DNA of 64,000 nt from Bog-756 sp963696495 (GTDB lineage Bacteria; Actinomycetota; Acidimicrobiia; Acidimicrobiales; RAAP-2). The position numbers and the translations under genes were made by a program. Positions 17,597-26,882 of the stretch are shown one piece after another (the stretch's first letter is position 1; every line of letters starts with the position of its first letter). Location: assembly GCA_963696495.1 (NCBI GenBank), contig CAVOKJ010000005.1, forward strand, positions 124,001-188,000, read 5' to 3'. The notes under the pieces were generated by a model. The model saw nothing but the letters and a program-made list of their open reading frames with translations. It ran no database searches and was not told where the DNA came from.

Positions 17597-18301
17597 GTGA
17601 CCGGGAGGGACCTCGGACTGGCCGAGCGGATCGGCTACCGGTTCGACGACCCCGGGCTGTTGGGACAGGCCATGGCCCATCGGTCGTGGTGCGCGGAGCA
17701 AGAGGGGCGCAGCTCCAATGAGCGCCTCGAGTTCCTCGGCGACGCCGTCCTGGGCCTCGTGGTGGCCGAGTACAGCTATAGGACCCACCCGGACCTCTCC
17801 GACGGGCAGATGTCCAAGGTGAGGGCGTCCGTGGTGAACACGAGGGTCCTGGCCGAGGTGGCGCTGGAGTTGGGCGTGGCCGGGCACCTGCGACTGGGAC
17901 GGGGCGAGGATCTCTCCGGGGGCCGGGCCAAGGAGTCGATCCTCGCCGACGCCATCGAGGCGGTGATCGGGGCCGTCTACCTGGACGGGGGGATGGCCGA
18001 GGCCGAGCGACTGGTCCTCTCCCTGCTCAAGGACCGGATCTCCGTGGCCGTCGGCGAGCCCGGCGAGTCCGACCACAAGAGCCGCCTCCAGGAGGAGACG
18101 GTGCGCCTCGGCCGAGGCGTCCCCCACTACGAGGTGGCGGGATTCGGGCCCGACCATGCCCGGCGGTACCTGGCCACGGTGTACGTTGCTGGCCGGCGCC
18201 TCGGCACGGGGGAGGGGCGCTCCAAAAAAGACGCCGAGCAGGTGGCCGCCCGGGTGGCCTGCGGATCGTTGGAAGTCGAGAGAGGCGGGGGGGATGCCTG
18301 A
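17597..18301 (+). CDS. rnc: Ribonuclease III
   Basis: A 234-residue double-strand-specific endoribonuclease involved in rRNA processing. It has the signature NERLEFLGDAVLGLVVAE, the second metal site DAIEAVIGAVYLDGG and a C-terminal dsRNA-binding domain ending RSKKDAEQVAARVA. GTG start at 17597. The last 8 bp overlap mutM. The acpP-rnc-mutM-smc order is standard for actinobacteria. Confidence 0.96.
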   Translation: MTGRDLGLAERIGYRFDDPGLLGQAMAHRSWCAEQEGRSSNERLEFLGDAVLGLVVAEYSYRTHPDLSDGQMSKVRASVVNTRVLAEVALELGVAGHLRLGRGEDLSGGRAKESILADAIEAVIGAVYLDGGMAEAERLVLSLLKDRISVAVGEPGESDHKSRLQEETVRLGRGVPHYEVAGFGPDHARRYLATVYVAGRRLGTGEGRSKKDAEQVAARVACGSLEVERGGGDA

Positions 18302-19136
18302 GCTTCCCGAAGTCGAGACGATTCGGCGTGACCTTCAAGGCGAGGTGATCGGCCGGAAGATCAAGTCGGTCGAGGTGCGCAACGGACGCACCGTGCGGCG
18401 CCATCCGAGCGCCAAGCAGTTCCGCGCCCGTCTGGAGGGCCACACCATCAAGGCCGTGGACCGGAAGGGGAAGTACCTGCTGATCGGTCTGGACGACGGC
18501 CAGACCCTGGTCGTGCACCTGGGCATGAGCGGCCAGCTCCAGCGGGCCAAGAGCGCCAAGGAGCCCAAGGCGCCCCACACCCACGCGGTGATCACCTTCA
18601 CCCAGGGTGGCCAGCTGCGATTCGTCGACCCCCGCACCTTCGGCGAGCTGTTCGTGTCGGCGGCGCCCGCCGAGGGCGAGCCGTCGCTGCCCGAGCTGGC
18701 CCACCTCGGGTTCGACCCGCTCGAGGACGTGATGAGCTGGGAGAAGTTCTGGGTCCTGCTGGCGTCCCACAAGAGCGGGCTGAAGGCCCTGCTGATGGAC
18801 CAGGAATTCGTGGCGGGCATCGGCAACATGTACGCCGACGAGATCCTCTTCGCCGCCGGCCTCCGCTACGACCGCCTCTCCAGTTCCCTCTCGTCCCAGG
18901 AGGTGCGCCGGCTCTACCGGGCGATGGTGGAGACGCTGGCCGAGGCGGTCAAGCGTCGCGGGTCGTCGTTGGCCGACGAGCAATACCGCGACCTGTTCGG
19001 CGAGATCGGGGACTACCAGGACCAGCACCAGGCCTACGACCGCGAGGGCCAGGCGTGCCGGCGGTGCCGTGCCACCATCGTGCGGGTGAAGTCCGGCGGC
19101 CGGTCCACCTACTTCTGCGACCACTGTCAGGTGTGA
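18294..19136 (+). CDS. mutM: Formamidopyrimidine-DNA glycosylase
   Basis: A 280-residue bifunctional glycosylase/AP lyase that removes 8-oxoguanine and FaPy. The N-terminus MPELPEVETIRRDL gives catalytic Pro2 and Glu3. A lysine in RKGKYLL (beta-turn Lys) and the H2TH segment GIGNMYADEILF are present. The C-terminal zinc finger has CRRC...CDHC. The ATG lies inside the end of rnc (8-bp overlap). Confidence 0.96.
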   Translation: MPELPEVETIRRDLQGEVIGRKIKSVEVRNGRTVRRHPSAKQFRARLEGHTIKAVDRKGKYLLIGLDDGQTLVVHLGMSGQLQRAKSAKEPKAPHTHAVITFTQGGQLRFVDPRTFGELFVSAAPAEGEPSLPELAHLGFDPLEDVMSWEKFWVLLASHKSGLKALLMDQEFVAGIGNMYADEILFAAGLRYDRLSSSLSSQEVRRLYRAMVETLAEAVKRRGSSLADEQYRDLFGEIGDYQDQHQAYDREGQACRRCRATIVRVKSGGRSTYFCDHCQV

Positions 19137-19211
19137 CGTCGGCCACCCCCGTTGCTGCCGGCAGTTCCTCCACCCTGACCAGGGGCTCCCCCGCGGGCGG
19201 GCGACGACCGA

Positions 19212-19217
19212 TAGGGT
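19212..19217 (+). promoter_or_regulatory. -10 box TAGGGT of leaderless smc
   Basis: TAGGGT ends 9 nt before the GTG at 19227, in the 90-bp gap after mutM. Confidence 0.5.
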
Positions 19218-19226
19218 GAGCGCCCG

Positions 19227-22200
19227 GTGTTCCTGAAGTCACTTTCCCTCAAAGGATTCAAGTCCTTCGCTGACCCGGCGGTGCTCGAATTCGAGCCCGG
19301 GATCACCGTGGTGGTCGGTCCGAACGGCAGCGGCAAGTCCAACGTCGTGGATGCCGTCGCCTGGGTGCTCGGTGCCCAGGGTCCCCGCACCGTCCGCTCG
19401 GCGAAGATGGAGGACGTCATCTTCGTGGGGACCGCCAACCGGCCCGCACTGGGCCGGGCCGAGGTCGCCCTGACCATCGACAACAGCGCCGGCAAACTGG
19501 CCACCGACCTCGCCGAGATCACGATCACGCGGACGCTGTTCCGCTCGGGCGACAGCGAGTACTCGATCAACGGCGCACCGTGCCGGCTGCTCGACATCCA
19601 AGAGCTGCTCTCCGACACCGGCGTCGGTCGCCAGCAGCACGTCATCATCAGCCAGGGCAATCTCGATGCCATCCTCGAGGCCCGGCCGGAGGACCGGCGG
19701 GCGGTCATCGAAGAGGCGGCGGGCGTCCTCAAGTACCGTCGCCGCCGCGAGCGGTCCGAGCGCCGCCTGGCCTCCACCGAGGAGAACCTGGAGCGCCTGT
19801 TCGACCTGGTGCGTGAGGTGAAGCGCCAGATCCGCCCGCTGGAGCGCCAGGCGGCGGCGGCCCGGTCCTACACCGGCCTGGCCGACGAGCTCCGCTCGGT
19901 GCGCCTCCACGTGGCCGGGTCCGAGCTCCGGGCCCTCGACCGGCGACTGGCCGTCGGGGCCAAGGCCCAGGCCGAGCTGCGGACCTCCGAGGAACAGCTC
20001 CGCGGGTCGCTCAGCCAGCTGGACCAGGACAGCGAGCGCACCGCGGACGAGATGTCCGCACAGCGCGAGTCGGACCTGGCCACGGCCCTGGGTCGGGCCG
20101 AGGGCCTGGTCGAGCGGGCCCGCGGCCTCTCGGGAGTGCTCCGCGAGCGTCAGCGGTCGCTGGCCCAGGCGCTCGACGCGGCGGCCGACGCCGACGTGGT
20201 CTCCACCCTCGAGGCCGAAGGGGCGAGGCTGAGCGAGGAGTTGGAGGCGGCGGCGACCGAGGCCACGGCCCTCGCCCCAGACGAGGAGGGGATCCTGCGC
20301 CTGGAGGCGGCCGCCTCCGCGGAGCTCGAGGCCCATCTCGAGGCCTGGGGGGACGGTGCGCTCCTGCGGGAGGCCGGCGAAGCGGTCATGGTGGCCCAGG
20401 GCCAGCTGGCGTCCCTCGAGCACGCCCTCGACCGTGACCGGCGGTCGCTCGACCAGCTGCGGGCGCGCCTGGCCGCCACCGAGCGGCGGTCGGGTCTCTT
20501 GGAGGGGGAGGACCACGAGCTGAGCGAACGGCTGGCCGAGACCGAGCAGGCCCGTCACCAGCTGCAGGCGGCCGTGGCCGAGACCGAGGCGTCCCACGGC
20601 CGGGCGGCCCGGCGCCTCGAGTCGGCGGAGGAGTCCCTCCGTCAGGCCGAGCAGGAGCTGCATCGCTCCCTGGCCCGGGCTGACGCGCTGGAGCGGGCGC
20701 TCGACGAGGCCCGGGGGGCCGCCGGCGCCGAGCTGCTGGCCGGCGTGGAGGGCGTGGTCGGCACCCTGCTCGACGTGGTCGAGGTGGACGCCGGCTGGGA
20801 GGATGCCTTCGAGGCCGCCGCCGGCGCGTCCATCGCCGCCGTCGTCGTCTCGGGGAGCGAACCGGCCAAGGCCGCCCTCGCCCGCCTCCGACAGGGTGGG
20901 GCCACCGGGGCGGTTCTCGCCCTCACCGACGGCGGCGGCGGCGGGCCGGGCCACGGCCCGGCCGGCGAGGCGCCGGCCGGCACCGAGTCGATCCGCCGTC
21001 ACGTGCGTCCCCGGAGCGGAGGACGGTACCTGCCCGGCTTGGATGCGGTGCTCGACACACTCCTGGCCGGTTCCTTCTGCGCCCTGGGCGGATGGTCCGA
21101 CGCCATCGACCTGGCCCTCGCCCGCCCCGACCTCGTGGTGGTCACGCGGGACGGCGATCGGTTCTCGTCGACCGGCTGGCGGGTGCGCTCGGGCGGGGGC
21201 GTGGTCACCGCCGCCGTCGTCGAGGAGGCGCGGAGCCGGGCGGAGATCGCCGCGGTGGCGGCGTCCGAGGCGGCCGGTGACCGGACGGCTGCGCAGGCCG
21301 ACGTGGAGTCGACCAGGACGGCGGCCGCCGACGCGGTGCGGGCGGACGACCGCAACGAGGTGGAGCACCAGACCGCCCGGGCGGCCCGTCAGCGGGTGGC
21401 CACCGACCGGATGTCGCTGGCCGCCGAGCTGGAGGAGGTGCGCCGGAGCCTGGCCGAGATCGACGACCGGATCGACCGCGATACCGCCCGGACCGTGCTG
21501 CTGAGGGATGAGCTGCCGGCGTTGGAGGCGGCACGCGTGCAGGCCTCCGAACAGGCGGCGGCCGCTCGCGACGAGCGCAAGCGGATCGACGAGCGGATCG
21601 CCGAGGCCGCCCACCTCCGGTCGGAGTGGGAGGCCCGCATCGCCGGCCTGGCCGAGCGGCAGCGGGTCCTGACCGAGCGCCTGCACGAGGTGGAGCGGAG
21701 GCTGACCGGGCACGCCGAGGAGCGCGCCGAGGCCGCCGAGCGTCGGAGGCGCCTGGAGGGTGACGCCACGGCGGTGGAACGCCTGTTGGCCGTGGTCGCC
21801 TCGGCGCAGGACGAACTGGACGCGGCCCTCGCCCGGCTCCGCCAGCAGTACCAGCGACAGCTCGAGGCCGTGCGGGCCGGGGGTGCCCGCCTCGAGGAGC
21901 TGCGCCGCCAACGGTCGGCCAACGAGCACGAGCTGGCGGCGGCGCGCGGCCGGCTGCAGAAGGTCGAGCTCGACGTCGTCGAAGCCACCATCCGCAGGGA
22001 GTCGGTGGTCGAGTCACTGCGCCGCGAGCTGGCCGCCGGCACCGACGAGGCCATGGCCGCGCCGCTCCCGGAGCTGCCCGAGGGCTCGGACCCGATCACC
22101 CGCATCGCTGAGCTCGAGGCCGAGCTGTCGGCCCTCGGACCGGTCAATCCACTGGCCCTGGAGGAGCTGGCCGAACTGGGGGAGCGTCACCAATTCCTCG

Positions 22201-23090
22201 AGTCCCAGGTCGAGGACGTTCGAACGGCGCGTCGGGAGCTCCACCACGTCATCCGGACCCTGGACGAGGAGATCATGCACGTCTTCGACGCCGCCTTCGC
22301 CGACGTCAACGAGCACTTCTCCTCGCTGGTCACGACCCTGTTCCCCGGGGGGACCGGCCGGCTCTCCCTGACCGATCCGGAGAACCTGCTGGACACCGGC
22401 GTGGAGATCGAGGTCCGCCCGGCGGGCCGCAACGTCCGGCGCCTGTCGTTGCTGTCGGGCGGCGAGCGGTCACTGGTGGCGCTGGCGTACCTGTTCGCGG
22501 TCTTCCGGAGCCGGCCCTCGCCCTTCTACCTGATGGACGAAGTCGAAGCGGCCCTCGACGACGTCAACCTCCAGCGGTTCCTCGGCCTCGTGCACGAATT
22601 CCGGGGCGAGGCCCAGCTCATCATCGTGAGTCACCAGAAGCGGACGATGGAGGCGGCCGACGCGCTCTACGGGGTCACCATGGCTCCTGGGGGCTCCTCC
22701 AAGGTGGTGAGCCAGAAGGTGGCACGGCATCCCGGTGCCGACGAGGCCCTGGAGCAGCGCACGGCCGCCGCCGGCGACCGGGCCGGCGCCGACGAGGCGG
22801 ACGATGCCGACGACCGCGCCGGGGCCGCCGACACCCCGGCCGATGATTGGGCCGGCACCGGCGGTGGGTCCGATGCCGATGATGGGGCCGATGCCGATGA
22901 TTGGGCACGGCCCGCCGCCGAGGGCCCCCGGCCAGAGGTGTCCGGAGGGGATGAGGATCCCGGACAGGGCGGGAACGGCAACGGTCAACCGGTCGTCGTG
23001 CCGGAGGTCCCCACCGCGGTGGAGCGGGCCCCGCTCGGCGAGGCGCCGGCGGGTCAGGCAGTCGGGCCCGTCCCGCGGTCCGAGCCGTGA
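19227..23090 (+). CDS. smc: Chromosome segregation ATPase SMC
   Basis: A 1287-residue SMC. Walker A GPNGSGKS at residues 31-38, long coiled coils on either side of a hinge (about residues 505-650), the signature LSGGERSLVALAY near 1075 and Walker B FYLMDEVEAALDD near 1100. SMC organises and separates sister chromosomes with ScpA and ScpB. The hinge contains a Gly-rich insert (DGGGGGPGHGPAGE). About 130 residues beyond the ATPase head form an Ala/Asp/Gly-rich acidic tail (from ~1158), not usual for the family. The TGA overlaps the ftsY GTG by 4 bp, coupling chromosome segregation and SRP-receptor genes. Confidence 0.95.
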   Translation: MFLKSLSLKGFKSFADPAVLEFEPGITVVVGPNGSGKSNVVDAVAWVLGAQGPRTVRSAKMEDVIFVGTANRPALGRAEVALTIDNSAGKLATDLAEITITRTLFRSGDSEYSINGAPCRLLDIQELLSDTGVGRQQHVIISQGNLDAILEARPEDRRAVIEEAAGVLKYRRRRERSERRLASTEENLERLFDLVREVKRQIRPLERQAAAARSYTGLADELRSVRLHVAGSELRALDRRLAVGAKAQAELRTSEEQLRGSLSQLDQDSERTADEMSAQRESDLATALGRAEGLVERARGLSGVLRERQRSLAQALDAAADADVVSTLEAEGARLSEELEAAATEATALAPDEEGILRLEAAASAELEAHLEAWGDGALLREAGEAVMVAQGQLASLEHALDRDRRSLDQLRARLAATERRSGLLEGEDHELSERLAETEQARHQLQAAVAETEASHGRAARRLESAEESLRQAEQELHRSLARADALERALDEARGAAGAELLAGVEGVVGTLLDVVEVDAGWEDAFEAAAGASIAAVVVSGSEPAKAALARLRQGGATGAVLALTDGGGGGPGHGPAGEAPAGTESIRRHVRPRSGGRYLPGLDAVLDTLLAGSFCALGGWSDAIDLALARPDLVVVTRDGDRFSSTGWRVRSGGGVVTAAVVEEARSRAEIAAVAASEAAGDRTAAQADVESTRTAAADAVRADDRNEVEHQTARAARQRVATDRMSLAAELEEVRRSLAEIDDRIDRDTARTVLLRDELPALEAARVQASEQAAAARDERKRIDERIAEAAHLRSEWEARIAGLAERQRVLTERLHEVERRLTGHAEERAEAAERRRRLEGDATAVERLLAVVASAQDELDAALARLRQQYQRQLEAVRAGGARLEELRRQRSANEHELAAARGRLQKVELDVVEATIRRESVVESLRRELAAGTDEAMAAPLPELPEGSDPITRIAELEAELSALGPVNPLALEELAELGERHQFLESQVEDVRTARRELHHVIRTLDEEIMHVFDAAFADVNEHFSSLVTTLFPGGTGRLSLTDPENLLDTGVEIEVRPAGRNVRRLSLLSGGERSLVALAYLFAVFRSRPSPFYLMDEVEAALDDVNLQRFLGLVHEFRGEAQLIIVSHQKRTMEAADALYGVTMAPGGSSKVVSQKVARHPGADEALEQRTAAAGDRAGADEADDADDRAGAADTPADDWAGTGGGSDADDGADADDWARPAAEGPRPEVSGGDEDPGQGGNGNGQPVVVPEVPTAVERAPLGEAPAGQAVGPVPRSEP

Positions 23091-24412
23091 TCGACCCGGC
23101 GGTGGTGGCCACGTCCGATGTGGTCGTGGGCTTGGCCGTGGCGATCCCGGTCGTCGTGGTGGCGACCGGTGTGGCCGTCGGCCTGCGACTGCGTGGAGGG
23201 GGGCCCAAGAGCCACGTGCCGCCCGGGGAGGTGGCGAGCGATGCGCCCACCGACGTCGAGCTCGACCGGAGCGCGGAGGCCACCAGGAGGGCCACCGCCG
23301 GCGAGCCGGAGCCGACGCAGGAGGTTGAACCCGAGCCGGCCCCGGCCCCGGTTGCCGAGCCCGCCACCTACCGGTCCCGCCTCGGCAAGGCCCGGGGCCT
23401 CCTGTCCGGCTATCTGGGTGCCGTCCGCGCCAGGGGCAAGGTGGACGCCGCCACCTGGGACGATCTCGAGGAGGCGCTGATCCGGGCCGACGTCGGCGTC
23501 GGCGCGACCGATGCACTGCTCGACGACCTCCGGACACGGGTCAAGAGCGGCGAGATCAACGGGCCCGATGCGTTGGTGGACGCCCTCAAGGCGGATCTGG
23601 TGGCCATGCTGTCGGCGGCCGACGCCCGATTGGCGATGCCCGGTCGGGGCTCGCCCGACCCCGCGGTCGCCACCGAGGGCATGGACGCCAGCGACGCCAC
23701 AGCCGCCACAGCTGACACAGCTGCCACAGCCGGCGGGGACGGCACAGCCGCCACAGCCGCCACAGGGGGCACGGGCGGCCGGGACGGAGCGCAGGGCGAC
23801 GGCGAGCCGGTGGACGTGTGGTTGTTCGTCGGGGTGAACGGGGTGGGCAAGACCACCACGGTGGGCAAGGTGGCCAACCGGATGTCCGCCTCGGGTACCC
23901 GGGTCCTGTTGGCCGCCGGCGATACGTTCAGGGCCGCCGCCGGGGAACAGCTGGCGATGTGGGCGTCACGAGCCGACGCCGACATCGTGCGCGGCTCGGA
24001 GGGAGGGGACCCGAGCTCGGTCGTGTTCGATGCGGTCCAGAGGGCGGCCTCCAAGGGCCACGCCGTGGTCCTGGCCGACACCGCCGGGCGCCTCCACAAC
24101 AAGGTGAACCTCATCGAGGAGCTGAAGAAGATCCGTCGGATCGCCGACCGCCCACCCGGCCACGTGGTGGAGGTCCTGCTGGTGCTGGACGCCACCACCG
24201 GTCAGAACGGGCTGACCCAGGCCAAGGTGTTCCTCGAAGCGGTCGACGTGTCCGGGGTGGTGTTGACCAAGCTCGACGGCACGGCCAAGGGCGGGATCGT
24301 GGTGGCTATCCAACGGGAGCTGGGGCTCCCCGTCAAGTTGGTGGGCCTGGGCGAGGGGGTCGACGACCTGATCGACTTCGATCCGGTGGCCTTCGTCGAC
24401 GCGCTCTTCTGA
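23087..24412 (+). CDS. ftsY: Signal recognition particle receptor FtsY
   Basis: A 441-residue SRP GTPase that docks ribosome-nascent-chain-SRP complexes at the membrane. The N-terminus carries one membrane segment (VVVGLAVAIPVVVVATGVAV, residues ~12-31), then an acidic linker, the N domain and the G domain. G motifs are GVNGVGKTTT, DTFRAAA, DTAGR and TKLDGTAKGG. About 55 residues of Ala/Thr/Gly-rich sequence (about 184-240) interrupt the N/G junction, which is unusual. GTG start overlaps the smc stop. Confidence 0.95.
   Translation: MIDPAVVATSDVVVGLAVAIPVVVVATGVAVGLRLRGGGPKSHVPPGEVASDAPTDVELDRSAEATRRATAGEPEPTQEVEPEPAPAPVAEPATYRSRLGKARGLLSGYLGAVRARGKVDAATWDDLEEALIRADVGVGATDALLDDLRTRVKSGEINGPDALVDALKADLVAMLSAADARLAMPGRGSPDPAVATEGMDASDATAATADTAATAGGDGTAATAATGGTGGRDGAQGDGEPVDVWLFVGVNGVGKTTTVGKVANRMSASGTRVLLAAGDTFRAAAGEQLAMWASRADADIVRGSEGGDPSSVVFDAVQRAASKGHAVVLADTAGRLHNKVNLIEELKKIRRIADRPPGHVVEVLLVLDATTGQNGLTQAKVFLEAVDVSGVVLTKLDGTAKGGIVVAIQRELGLPVKLVGLGEGVDDLIDFDPVAFVDALF
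23690..23780 (+). repeat. Imperfect GCCACAGC-type microrepeats inside ftsY
   Basis: Several degenerate copies of GCCACAGC and GACACAGC follow each other in frame and encode the Ala/Thr-rich insertion between the FtsY N and G domains. Confidence 0.7.
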
Positions 24413-24524
24413 GTCCCGGAGTCCCGCGTCCGGTGCTCCGGGTCCTGGTTCTCCGGATCTGGGGATGACCGGGCCGCCGGCTTCGGCCACCCGCTGACCG
24501 ACCACGGTCGGACCACCCGTCCTG

Positions 24525-24530
24525 TAGCCT
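24525..24530 (+). promoter_or_regulatory. -10 box TAGCCT of ffh
   Basis: TAGCCT ends 9 nt before the ffh ATG at 24540. A purine run GAGGAA lies between them, so either leaderless or very short-leader expression is possible. Confidence 0.45.
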
Positions 24531-24539
24531 GAGGAACCC

Positions 24540-26096
24540 ATGTTCGAGAGCCTGTCCGACCGATTCGAGGGGATCCTCGGCCGCCTGCGTGGCCGGGGTC
24601 GCCTGAGCGAGGCCGACGTCGACGAGGTGTTGCGGGAGATCCGCACCGCCCTCCTCGAGGCCGACGTCGAGATCGGCGTCGTGCGGGGCTTCACCGAGGC
24701 AGTGCGGACGCGGTGCGTCGGGCTCGAGCTGTCCCAGGCGCTGAGCCCGGGCCAGCAGGTCATCAAGATCGTCAACGAGGAACTCGTCGGCATCCTGGGC
24801 GGCGAGACGCTGCGGATCACCTATGCGGGTCACCCGCCCACGGTGATCCTCCTGGCCGGCCTGCAGGGCTCGGGCAAGACCACGGCCTCGGCCAAGTTGG
24901 CCCGGTGGTTCAAGCAGCAGGGGCGCAATCCGCTGCTGGTCGGGGCCGACCTGCAGCGCCCCGCAGCCGTCGAGCAACTGCGTGTCCTGGGCCAGCAGGC
25001 CGGGATCACCGTGTTCAGCGAGCCCACCGATCCGGTGGCGGTGGCCGCCGCCGGCCTGGAGGAGGCGCGACGCCTCGGCCGGGACGTGGTGATCGTCGAC
25101 ACCGCCGGACGCCTGGCCATCGACGAGGACCTGATGGTCGAGATCCGCGATATCGCCGGTGTCGTCGACCCCCACTACACGTTCCTCGTCATCGATGCCA
25201 TGACCGGGCAGGACGCCGTCGCCACCGCCGCCGCCTTCCATGACGCCCTGACCCTCGACGGCGTGATCCTCACCAAGCTGGACGGCGACGCCCGCGGTGG
25301 TGCGGCGCTCTCGGTGAAGGAGGTGGTGGGGAAGCCCATCGCCTTCGCGTCCACCGGCGAGAAGCTCGACGACTTCGACCAATTCCACCCCGACCGCATG
25401 GCCGACCGCATCCTCGGGATGGGCGACGTGCTCAGCCTGATCGAGCAGGCCGAGCGGACCATGGACCAGGACGTCACCACCAAGGGTGCCGCCGCCATGA
25501 TCGAGGGTCGATTCACCCTGGAGGACTTCCTCGAGCAGCTCCAGCAGGTGAAGAAGATGGGATCGGTGTCGGGCATGCTCTCCATGCTGCCCGGGGTCCC
25601 GAAGGACCTGAAGCAGGCGTCGTCGGCGATCGATGACCGCCAGATCGGCCAGATCGAGGCCATCATCCGGTCGATGACGCCGGCCGAACGGGTGGAGCCG
25701 TCCATCATCGACGGCGCCCGACGAGTGCGGATCGCCAACGGCAGCGGTACCGCCACCTCGGATGTGAACGCTCTCCTCAAGCAGTTCAAGGAGATGCAGA
25801 AGATGATGAAGGGATTCGGGAAGGGTGGCATGGGAGGCGCCCTCGGTGGCCTCGGGGGGATGTTCGGCAAGGGGCCGAAGCTCTCGCCCTCGGCGATGGC
25901 CGAGATGGCCGAGCTGGGTGCCGGGGGTGGGGGGTTCCCCGGTCTTCCGGGCATGGGGGCAGCCCCGGGTCCGGCCGGCGATGGGACGCTCTCGGCAGCC
26001 GGCACCAGCGGCGCCCCCCGAGGCTCGTCGAAGGGCCGGGGCAAGGGGGGAAAGAAGGGCAAGGGCGGCGGAAGGGTGACGCCGAAGGCCCGCTGA
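24540..26096 (+). CDS. ffh: Signal recognition particle protein Ffh
   Basis: A 518-residue SRP54 GTPase that binds signal sequences and the 4.5S RNA. NG-domain motifs are GLQGSGKTT, DLQRPAAVEQL, DTAGR and TKLDGDARGGAALS. The M domain has the SMTPAERVEPSIIDGARRVRIANGSG RNA-binding region in two parts and a Met-rich C-terminus (MQKMMKGFGKGGMGG). The last ~100 residues are Gly/Pro-rich and end in a basic KGRGKGGKKGKGG tail. It follows ftsY at 127 bp, so both SRP GTPases are linked. Confidence 0.96.
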   Translation: MFESLSDRFEGILGRLRGRGRLSEADVDEVLREIRTALLEADVEIGVVRGFTEAVRTRCVGLELSQALSPGQQVIKIVNEELVGILGGETLRITYAGHPPTVILLAGLQGSGKTTASAKLARWFKQQGRNPLLVGADLQRPAAVEQLRVLGQQAGITVFSEPTDPVAVAAAGLEEARRLGRDVVIVDTAGRLAIDEDLMVEIRDIAGVVDPHYTFLVIDAMTGQDAVATAAAFHDALTLDGVILTKLDGDARGGAALSVKEVVGKPIAFASTGEKLDDFDQFHPDRMADRILGMGDVLSLIEQAERTMDQDVTTKGAAAMIEGRFTLEDFLEQLQQVKKMGSVSGMLSMLPGVPKDLKQASSAIDDRQIGQIEAIIRSMTPAERVEPSIIDGARRVRIANGSGTATSDVNALLKQFKEMQKMMKGFGKGGMGGALGGLGGMFGKGPKLSPSAMAEMAELGAGGGGFPGLPGMGAAPGPAGDGTLSAAGTSGAPRGSSKGRGKGGKKGKGGGRVTPKAR

Positions 26097-26249
26097 CCCC
26101 ACCGGGCCGCCGATCTGGCCTAGACAATTCGGGTGGCGGTGGCCGGCACCGCCCATGGCCGGAGCAGGCTCTCCTGCCCGGATGCACGACCGCCCCTCCA
26201 ATGGTGGGAGACTGTGGGGCGCTATCGAGAGAATGCAGAGGAGTCAACC

Positions 26250-26537
26250 GTGGCCGTAAAGCTCCGCCTGGTGCGGATCGGGAAGAAGAAGCAGCCGACC
26301 TACCGGCTGGTGGCGGCGGACAGCCGTTCACCGCGGAACGGTCGGTTCATCGAGATCGTGGGGACCTACGCGCCACGGGGTAAGTCGCTGGCCGAGCCGG
26401 ACGCCGTCGTCGAGATCGACAACGCCAAGGCCGTGAAGTGGCTGTCCCAGGGGGCGACCCCGACCGAGCGTGTCGAGAAGCTCCTGAAGCAGTCCGGTGC
26501 CCTGGACGAGTTCGCCACCGCCAAGGCAGCCAAATGA
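26250..26537 (+). CDS. rpsP: 30S ribosomal protein S16
   Basis: A 95-residue bS16 protein of the small subunit (VKLRLVRIGKKKQPTYRLVAADSRSPRNGRFIE in two motifs, KLRLVRIGKKKQPTYRLV and RNGRFIEIVGTY). The GTG has CAGAGGAG about 7 nt upstream. It heads the rpsP-khpA-rimM-trmD operon; its stop overlaps the khpA ATG (ATGA). Confidence 0.97.
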   Translation: MAVKLRLVRIGKKKQPTYRLVAADSRSPRNGRFIEIVGTYAPRGKSLAEPDAVVEIDNAKAVKWLSQGATPTERVEKLLKQSGALDEFATAKAAK

Positions 26538-26869
26538 GTGACGAGGTCGCCCTCGATTCGGCCGACGACGTCAACACCATCGACGACGACGGCCAGGAGG
26601 ACGACGACGCCGGCAACCGTGTGTCGGGTGGGACGCCGTTGGCGGTGGTGACCTACCTGGTGAACTCCATCACGTCGGACCCTGAGGCCGTGGTGATCAA
26701 CACCGACGAGCGCGGCAACTCGGTCCGCTTCCGGATCCATGTGGCCCCCGAGGACATGGGTCGGGTGATCGGCAGACGAGGGCGTGTCGCCCAGGCCATC
26801 CGGACCGTGGTGGCCGCCGCCGGTGCGCGCGACGGCGTGCAGACCAGCGTCGACATCGTCGACGACTGA
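26534..26869 (+). CDS. khpA: KH-domain RNA-binding protein (KhpA family)
   Basis: A 111-residue protein. Residues ~34-111 are a single KH domain with the GxxG loop in GRVIGRRGRVAQAIRTVV. The first ~33 residues are an acidic extension (DDDGQEDDD) that is longer than in typical KhpA. KhpA proteins bind RNA and pair with KhpB/Jag. ATG overlaps the rpsP stop. Position between rpsP and rimM is typical. Confidence 0.92.
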   Translation: MSDEVALDSADDVNTIDDDGQEDDDAGNRVSGGTPLAVVTYLVNSITSDPEAVVINTDERGNSVRFRIHVAPEDMGRVIGRRGRVAQAIRTVVAAAGARDGVQTSVDIVDD

Positions 26870-26882
26870 ACCCGGCGAACCC

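Noticed and set aside
24498..24511. CCGACCACGGTCGG as the ftsY terminator
   Set aside because: The stem has only a 2-nt loop and no U run; it is more likely incidental or part of the ffh promoter.
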